NCBI GenBank assembly: GCA_002440885.1
Contig: DJVY01000114.1
Coordinates: 3,514-15,208, forward strand
Direction of reading: 5' to 3'
DNA from: Bacteroidales bacterium UBA6244
GTDB lineage: Bacteria > Bacteroidota > Bacteroidia > Bacteroidales > F082
Length of the DNA stretch: 11,695 bases
Numbering within the stretch: the stretch's first letter is position 1; each line of letters begins with the position of its first letter. Positions 6,522-11,695 of the stretch are shown in pieces. Both the position numbers and the translations under genes were made by a program. The notes beneath the pieces are model-generated. The model was not told the origin of the DNA and did not search any database. It worked only from the letters and a program-made list of their open reading frames with translations.

Positions 6522-8294
6522 ATGAAAAAGCTAATTATCTTTTTAACTGCAGCCGTTACGGGTATTTTGTTGCTTGTTGCAGCTGGTTCGGCGTTGGCCT
6601 GTACCACCATGATTATTACCAAAGGAGCCAGTGCCGATGGCTCGATGATGGTTGCCCATTCTGATGATGACGAACTGGGCGATCAGCGGTTTATTCGTGT
6701 TCCATCCCGGATTCAGGAGGGGAGTCGACCTATTTACACAGAGCTTTACAGGTATCCGCGCATAAATACCAAAGAGCGTGGTCCATGGTATTTTGTGGAA
6801 GGTTACCCGATCACCCCTGTGCTTTACCATATTCCCTACGAGGAGATTTGGTCGCTGCTGGGTCGTCGGCAGGAGAATTCTTTCGCTTATTTTGATGCTT
6901 CGTATGGTGTGATGAATGAAATGAACCTGATGATTGGGGAGTGTACCAATGGAGCTAATTATGAACCCGAGGCCAATGCCGTAAAATCCAAAGACAATCC
7001 GCTGCGGGTTTTTTATACACAGGAGCTATCGCGTATGGCCCTCGAAAACTGTAGCAATGCCCGTGAAGCGGTTCGTTTTATGGGGGCTTTGCTCGAAACT
7101 TACGGCTATTTTTCAACCGGCGAAACGCTTTTGGTCGCCGATGAAAACGAAGCCTGGGTAATGGAGATGTGTGCTTTGCCTGATCCGGTTTACCACAGTG
7201 TTTGGGTGGCCAAACGTGTACCTGACGGGGAGTTTTTTGTGGCTGCCAATGAGTTCAGAATCCGTTTTCTGGAAAAAGACAACCCGGAATATTTTATGTA
7301 TAGCCCTATGCTCATTCCCGGTCTGAAGAAAATAGGTTGGTGGGATGAGTCGAAAGACGGGCCTGTCGACTGGCTAAAGGCAGTTAGTCCGGGCGAGTAC
7401 AACCACCCTTATTATTCACTCCGAAGGGTTTGGCGCGTTCTCGACAGGGTTAATCCTGATTTGGCCTTGAGCCCGTGGGTAGACGATGGCTACACTTTCG
7501 ACTATCCTTTTAGCATCAAGCCGAAATTCAAACTGACGGCAGGTGATGTGTTCGATTTGTACCGCGATCATTACGAAGGAACTGAATTTGATATGACCAA
7601 AGGTGTTGCGGCCGGACCTTATGGCGATCCGCATCGTTTTGTTGGCCCTTACGATGGCAACCAGAATGACGTGACCAAAGGAAAGACGCTTTCGGGAGCA
7701 TGGGAGCGGTCGATCAGCGTTTTTTATCAGGGCTATACCTATGTCTGCCAAACGTTTCCGCAAAAAGAAGATCCTTTCAAGGGTTTGGTGTGGTTTGGTC
7801 CTGACGTGAGTTATACCACTGTTTTTAATCCCTTCTATACTAAAATGAGCGATTTGCCTGCTACATATCAAACCGGTGGTCCACAACAATTTGCCGGCGA
7901 TGCAGCCTGGTGGGCATTTAATTTCGTCAACAACTGGAGTCGTTTGAATTTTCAGTTGATGACCAAATCAGAAATAATTCCTCTGCGCAAGGTGCTGGAA
8001 CAATCTTCTACAGAGTTGCTCGCAGCTCTGGAAGCTGATTATTATGGTGCTCCGGCAGGCGTCGCCGTTGCTGTTTTAACCGAAGCATGCAAGGAGAATG
8101 CCGCTTCGGTGCTCGACAGTTGGTGGAGTCTGGCTGGTGAGTTGGTGGCTAAATATTCAGATGGTTACCTTAATTTGCCCAATGGAGAATTTGCCACGCC
8201 GCCCATCGAACCTACACGGAACATCGGTTATCCAAGCTGGTGGCTCGATAACACGAATTACCGCAAAGGCCCGACCGATTACAAAATGAAATAA
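6522..8294 (+). CDS. Exported C69 family dipeptidase
   Basis: This 590-residue protein is a member of peptidase family C69 (PepD-like), an Ntn-hydrolase family with an N-terminal nucleophile cysteine. Residues 1-26 form a signal peptide: MKK, then a hydrophobic core to about residue 22, then SALA. C27 follows at once in CTTMIITKGASADGSMMVAHSDD, the family's mature N-terminus. Signal peptidase cleavage after ALA would therefore expose the catalytic cysteine directly. Further family regions include GVMNEMNLMIGECTN (about residues 129-143) and the GEFFVAANEFRIRF stretch (about 236-249). Position -3 of the cleavage site is A rather than L/V/I, so a lipobox reading is unlikely. It probably acts in the periplasm or outside the cell on short peptides. 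The start is fixed by the signal peptide; the leader has no Shine-Dalgarno. It is divergent from the flavoprotein gene and convergent with the antiporter gene, 4 bases away. Confidence 0.92.
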   Translation: MKKLIIFLTAAVTGILLLVAAGSALACTTMIITKGASADGSMMVAHSDDDELGDQRFIRVPSRIQEGSRPIYTELYRYPRINTKERGPWYFVEGYPITPVLYHIPYEEIWSLLGRRQENSFAYFDASYGVMNEMNLMIGECTNGANYEPEANAVKSKDNPLRVFYTQELSRMALENCSNAREAVRFMGALLETYGYFSTGETLLVADENEAWVMEMCALPDPVYHSVWVAKRVPDGEFFVAANEFRIRFLEKDNPEYFMYSPMLIPGLKKIGWWDESKDGPVDWLKAVSPGEYNHPYYSLRRVWRVLDRVNPDLALSPWVDDGYTFDYPFSIKPKFKLTAGDVFDLYRDHYEGTEFDMTKGVAAGPYGDPHRFVGPYDGNQNDVTKGKTLSGAWERSISVFYQGYTYVCQTFPQKEDPFKGLVWFGPDVSYTTVFNPFYTKMSDLPATYQTGGPQQFAGDAAWWAFNFVNNWSRLNFQLMTKSEIIPLRKVLEQSSTELLAALEADYYGAPAGVAVAVLTEACKENAASVLDSWWSLAGELVAKYSDGYLNLPNGEFATPPIEPTRNIGYPSWWLDNTNYRKGPTDYKMK

Positions 8295-8298
8295 AAAT

Positions 8299-10299
8299 TT
8301 AAAGCTGATCAGGATAGACAAAAATAATGTTCAGGTCGGTATGCTTTTCTATTAAGGTCATGACAAATTTATTGTAAGACTTGTTATAAGAATTACCCCT
8401 TCTGCGCGATTGAACAATCAGAAAAAGATCTGAGTCAGAGGGATTGAGGTTACTGATCTCAGTGTGGTCGAAGCAGTGTGCCACATTACCTTGATAGTAT
8501 CCTTTAATTTCCGTTTTAAATAAAGCCTCCATGTCGTTGGCCATGCTTTCGTTGGAATGCACTATTATTTTGTTTTTTAAGATTCTGGATAAATGCGCGG
8601 CTTTCTTTGTGAGTTTTTTAAACCCGATTTCTTTGTTGGCATCCGGAGGCAGGAACAAGTGAATGATACCTGAGTTATTCAGCTGTGTTCCGGGAGTTTT
8701 TACAACCCAAACCATTTTGTTGGTGCTGTTTATCAGGTTGTTCAGGATGTTTCCAAAAAGCACTTCAAAGGGCGTTGTTTTTTCGTGCCATCCTAAGATC
8801 ATGATGTTGGCCGACAGCTCTTTCATGGCTTTGGAAATGCCATTGGTAACTGTGCTGTCGATTCGTGTTATCAGCTTAAAGGGCACATCTGATTTGAGGT
8901 CTTCTACTGTTTTATGAAAAATCAGTTTGTTTTTGTTGATCTGATCCTGTACGGTAGGGACATTGGCTAAAACCGAAAGTCCATAAATGGCTTTGTTGGT
9001 CGACGAGGTCTTCAGGTAGGAGGCAAATCTTAACAGGGTTGGTACATTTGCAGGGTTCGATACCGGTACCATAATAACCTCAGGTTCATCTCTTTCATCC
9101 ATATTTGACAGGGCGTCGTCGGCTACTTTTTTTGCATTGTTCTGTGTAATGTAAGTGCTAAGGATGCTGGTGATCAATATCAAAACAACAGTATGGTTAA
9201 TAATGGCTTCGTTAAATAATCCCAGTTTGTAGCCCACCAGCACAATGGCTATGGCAGAGGCAGCGCGTGCTGTTGTGAGCCCAACGATGAGGTTTGTCTC
9301 GTGTTTCTTTAACCTGAAAAATAAACCCATCAAAAAAGCGGCAATGTATTTGCCTGCGATGGCCACCACAATTAAAATGGCAAGGGGTAATATGGTGGAG
9401 GGATTTTCAAAATAAAATCCGGGATTAACAAGTAAACCAACAGAGATTAAGAAAATGGGGATGAACAAGCTGTTACCAATGAACTCAATGCGCTGGTATA
9501 GTGGACTACCGTTAATGATGTTGCGGTTGAGCACTAAACCACAGAAAAACGCACCGATAATCGGTTCGATATGCAATAACTCTGCCGTTGTAGCCGAAAT
9601 AAACAAAAGAGTCAGGATAAATAAATACTGGATAATGAGGTCGCCCATGAAGTATTTAAAAAACATTTTCGATATCCAGGGGATGACTACAAACAGGATC
9701 AAACCAAAAACTGTAAAGTTGAGCAACATCCTGATAATGCCTTCAGGGTTGAATAAATCAGCTGCGTAATCGGAGATAATTTGTAATGAAATCAACGCCA
9801 CGACATCGGCAATGATTGTCCCTCCAATGATGATGGTTACAATGGTGGTAGATATAATGCCCATTTTACTCGCTATGGGGTAGGCAATGAGTGTGTGCGA
9901 TGATAGCATAGCGCCTATCAGTAATGAGGGCAGTACATCCAAACTGAGCATGTAATGGCTTATGAGAAAACCGAGTACAAATGGAAATGCGAACGACATC
10001 AGTCCCAAAACAATGCTTTTGCCTTTGTTTTTAATAAAATCTATTAAGTCGATTTCGAGTCCGGCTAAAAACATCAGGTAGAGTAACCCTGTTGTGCTGA
10101 AAAGGCTGAATTCGAGATTTTGAGGGATGATGTTGAACCCGTTAGGGCCTATCATCATGCCAAAAATTAAAAGCCCGGCTATGGCAGGAATTTTAATACG
10201 TTCTAATAGTAGTGGCGATAAAAAGATGACCAGAATCATGACTGTGATGATCAAAACCGGGTCTTGTAGTGGCAGATTTATTGAGAGTGTTAGCGACAT
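8299..10299 (-). CDS. CPA2 cation:proton antiporter with UspA-like tail
   Basis: This 666-residue protein is a Kef/NapA-type monovalent cation:proton antiporter (CPA2) of the inner membrane. About 12 hydrophobic segments span residues 12-385, with the signatures IPAIAGLLIFGMMIGPNGF (37-55) and LMFLAGLEID (75-84), the core-helix motif GGTIIADVVAL (159-169) carrying D165, and TTARAASAIAIVLVG (342-356) with R345. The tail after about residue 400 is soluble and resembles one or two universal stress protein domains (VIMVPVSNPANVPTLLRFASYLK begins near 408), with a second repeat from about 544. The ion cannot be told from sequence. It has no TrkA-N (KTN) domain, unlike KefB/KefC. The longest frame begins at 10416, but the -7 box at 10320-10327 is inside the extension. 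The ATG at 10299 leaves a normal short N-terminus. It is divergent from the sensor gene. Confidence 0.9.
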   Translation of the reverse strand: MSLTLSINLPLQDPVLIITVMILVIFLSPLLLERIKIPAIAGLLIFGMMIGPNGFNIIPQNLEFSLFSTTGLLYLMFLAGLEIDLIDFIKNKGKSIVLGLMSFAFPFVLGFLISHYMLSLDVLPSLLIGAMLSSHTLIAYPIASKMGIISTTIVTIIIGGTIIADVVALISLQIISDYAADLFNPEGIIRMLLNFTVFGLILFVVIPWISKMFFKYFMGDLIIQYLFILTLLFISATTAELLHIEPIIGAFFCGLVLNRNIINGSPLYQRIEFIGNSLFIPIFLISVGLLVNPGFYFENPSTILPLAILIVVAIAGKYIAAFLMGLFFRLKKHETNLIVGLTTARAASAIAIVLVGYKLGLFNEAIINHTVVLILITSILSTYITQNNAKKVADDALSNMDERDEPEVIMVPVSNPANVPTLLRFASYLKTSSTNKAIYGLSVLANVPTVQDQINKNKLIFHKTVEDLKSDVPFKLITRIDSTVTNGISKAMKELSANIMILGWHEKTTPFEVLFGNILNNLINSTNKMVWVVKTPGTQLNNSGIIHLFLPPDANKEIGFKKLTKKAAHLSRILKNKIIVHSNESMANDMEALFKTEIKGYYQGNVAHCFDHTEISNLNPSDSDLFLIVQSRRRGNSYNKSYNKFVMTLIEKHTDLNIIFVYPDQL

Positions 10300-10319
10300 G
10301 GACGTTTTTGTTTCATGGA

Positions 10320-10327
10320 CAAAGGTA
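10320..10327 (-). promoter_or_regulatory. -7 box of the antiporter gene
   Basis: The minus strand reads TACCTTTG, the same 8-mer as at the isomerase-like and flavoprotein genes. It is 20 bases before the ATG at 10299, so the leader would be about 15 bases. No TTG is present at the expected -33 distance. Confidence 0.55.
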
Positions 10328-10445
10328 ATACTTTTGGCGTATTCGTCATCAGCTGTGAGAGTGGATGTTGATAATTTAAAAGACCTGTTTTTGCAGTAAT
10401 CCGGAGGTTTGAACATTAAATATTTCCTTAAAAACCGTTCTTGTC

Positions 10446-10475
10446 TTGTAGAGTAAAAATTCTTTTTTATTTTTA
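10446..10475 (+). promoter_or_regulatory. Possible promoter of the sensor gene
   Basis: TTG (10446-10448) is followed after 19 bases by TATTTTTA (10468-10475), which matches TAnnTTTG except for the last base. The predicted start point lies close before the ATG at 10494. The region is AT-rich, so a chance match is possible. Confidence 0.35.
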
Positions 10476-10493
10476 CAAAAAAATGACCCTGCC

Positions 10494-11695
10494 ATGGTGG
10501 AAGACCCTGTCATAAAAACTTTTGGCGATCAAATCCGTCATCCTGATTTGGCCTTTAAGGATGCGTCATTTGAAAAACAGTTTTTAAAGGACTTCGCTTT
10601 CAGTAGTCTAACCAACATTAAGCTGGCGGTTGGTTTTTCGGTTTTAGTGTATGCCTTGTTCTCGATCCTTGACTATATCATAGCTCCCGCGCTGTTTTCC
10701 TTCTTTTTTCAAATTCGGTTTTTTTACGTTATCCCCTTTGCCATTGTGGTGTTGATCGCCTTACGGTTCAGGTTGTGGATTTACTATGCGCAATGGTTGC
10801 TCTCTCTGCTGATGATATCGGCAGGCCTTGGCATTGTTATCATGATTGCTGTGGGAGGAGAGTCCTTGTTGGCCTACTACTATGTCGGACTGATATTGGT
10901 ACTTATCTTCAACTACGATTTTATTAAACTACGGTTTGTCTTTGCTACCGTGTCGGGTTGGATAGTGGTGTTGGCCTACGAAGTGGTCTGTTATTCTCTT
11001 GAGGTTTCTCCCGAAGTCTGGATCATGTCCTCTTTTTTTCTTGTTTCTGCAAACCTGTTCGGCATGCTTTCTTCCTATTATTTTGAATTTATCATCCGAC
11101 GTGGGTTTTATGTGAATAAACTGCTGTTAGACGAGAAAGAACGAACCGCCCAGGCCAACCAGGGACTGGAGACCAAGGTTGCCGAGCGATCAGCGGAGTT
11201 AAGTGAAATGAATATCAACCTGAAGGAGGCTGAAGCCAAATACCGGTTGATTTTAGAGTACTCAAGCGATATGATTTGGACTACCGACCAGTTTGGGCGA
11301 ATAACCTTTTGCAATCAACAATTTTTACAGGTTCTCGGATATGAATCCAGGCCACCAGATTCCTTATCGGTTTTCCGATTTTTGCCTGAAAGGTTTCATA
11401 AAAAAATGCACGAAAAACTTAAATTGGCTGTAAAAGACACCAACTTGACTTTCAGGATCGTGTTTTTGACGCAAAGTGGAAAAGAACTGTTAATTGATAT
11501 TCAGGTTTCCAGCATGGTTAGTGAGAAAGGAATGATTGAGATACTGTATTTCGGTAAGAACATAAATGAGGTATGGCGTAATGAGATCACCAGAAAGATA
11601 ATTCACCGAATCGCCGATAAAATCAGCTCCCCTGTTCGTATCCCATTTATTTCTGAATATATTCATATGCAGTTGGTTGAGGCACGTGTGGCCAC
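10494..11695 (+). CDS. Membrane PAS sensor protein, 3' end cut by window
   Basis: The frame from the ATG at 10494 stays open to the right edge, giving 400 residues of an incomplete protein. Residues 1-40 are soluble, and 41-200 contain about six hydrophobic segments forming a membrane sensor module. A charged linker follows (about 205-250, LDEKERTAQANQ and ETKVAERSAEL), likely coiled coil, then a PAS domain (about 247-358: YRLILEYSSDMIWTTDQFGRI, then FCNQQFLQVLGYE). From about 364, ITRKIIHRIADKIS resembles the start of a GAF domain. Such Bacteroidota proteins usually end in a histidine kinase, so a sensor kinase is the best guess, but no kinase motif is inside the window. An earlier ATG at 10483 is out of frame and stops after 10 codons. 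It is divergent from the antiporter gene (194 bases apart), so the two may share control. Confidence 0.75.
   Translation, partial: MVEDPVIKTFGDQIRHPDLAFKDASFEKQFLKDFAFSSLTNIKLAVGFSVLVYALFSILDYIIAPALFSFFFQIRFFYVIPFAIVVLIALRFRLWIYYAQWLLSLLMISAGLGIVIMIAVGGESLLAYYYVGLILVLIFNYDFIKLRFVFATVSGWIVVLAYEVVCYSLEVSPEVWIMSSFFLVSANLFGMLSSYYFEFIIRRGFYVNKLLLDEKERTAQANQGLETKVAERSAELSEMNINLKEAEAKYRLILEYSSDMIWTTDQFGRITFCNQQFLQVLGYESRPPDSLSVFRFLPERFHKKMHEKLKLAVKDTNLTFRIVFLTQSGKELLIDIQVSSMVSEKGMIEILYFGKNINEVWRNEITRKIIHRIADKISSPVRIPFISEYIHMQLVEARVA

Noticed and set aside
7416..7889. 157-residue open frame on the minus strand
   Set aside because: It is antisense to the C69 peptidase coding region, matches no family I recognise and has no leader signals.
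10300..10416. 39-residue N-terminal extension of the antiporter
   Set aside because: It is polar, unlike antiporter N-termini, and includes the -7 box at 10320-10327.
1..11695. CRISPR array, insertion sequence, tRNA, rRNA or prophage genes
   Set aside because: No regularly spaced direct repeats, transposase-like frames, terminal inverted repeats or tRNA-like cloverleaf sequences were seen; all coding space is taken by housekeeping-type genes.

Overview
The window looks like an ordinary chromosomal segment of a Bacteroidota bacterium, most like Bacteroidales/Marinilabiliales. Three things point there. Several genes have a TAnnTTTG -7 box, the signature of the Bacteroidota housekeeping promoter. 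Start codons are preceded by A-rich leaders rather than Shine-Dalgarno sequences. The protein families and their variants (short YgiQ, YebC beginning MGR, antiporter with a UspA tail, C69 peptidase) are typical of the phylum. I see no mobile element, CRISPR array, rRNA or tRNA. No gene-free stretch exceeds 300 bases; the longest are 6286-6521 and 10300-10493.

Layout: (1) 58-1893, plus strand: a YgiQ-family radical SAM protein. (2) 1890-6285, minus strand, read right to left: a CoA-disulfide-reductase/NADH-oxidase-like flavoprotein, a DUF89/ARMT1-like damage-control phosphatase, an L-fucose-isomerase-like protein and a YebC-family protein. (3) 6522-8294, plus strand: an exported C69 peptidase. 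(4) 8299-10299, minus strand: a CPA2 cation:proton antiporter with a cytoplasmic stress-protein-like tail. (5) 10494 to the right edge, plus strand: the first 400 residues of a membrane PAS sensor, probably a histidine kinase cut by the window.

The minus-strand block is not a simple operon. Every gene in it has its own TAnnTTTG box, and an 11-bp-stem terminator hairpin separates the flavoprotein from the phosphatase gene. The two tail-to-tail junctions are extremely tight: the YgiQ and YebC stop codons share a palindromic CTAG, and the peptidase and antiporter stops are 4 bases apart. The most information-rich non-coding stretch is the divergent flavoprotein/peptidase region (6286-6521). It holds three perfect palindromes of 16, 12 and 12 bp spaced about four helical turns apart. 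The 16-mer abuts the flavoprotein -7 box, and one 12-mer lies in a near-consensus Crp-type site.

Functional links are modest. The phosphatase and the isomerase-like protein sit side by side and could act on sugar or sugar-phosphate metabolites, but that is inference. For four minus-strand genes I chose a start downstream of the longest possible one, because the promoter box falls inside or next to the extension and the family N-terminus begins at the shorter start.
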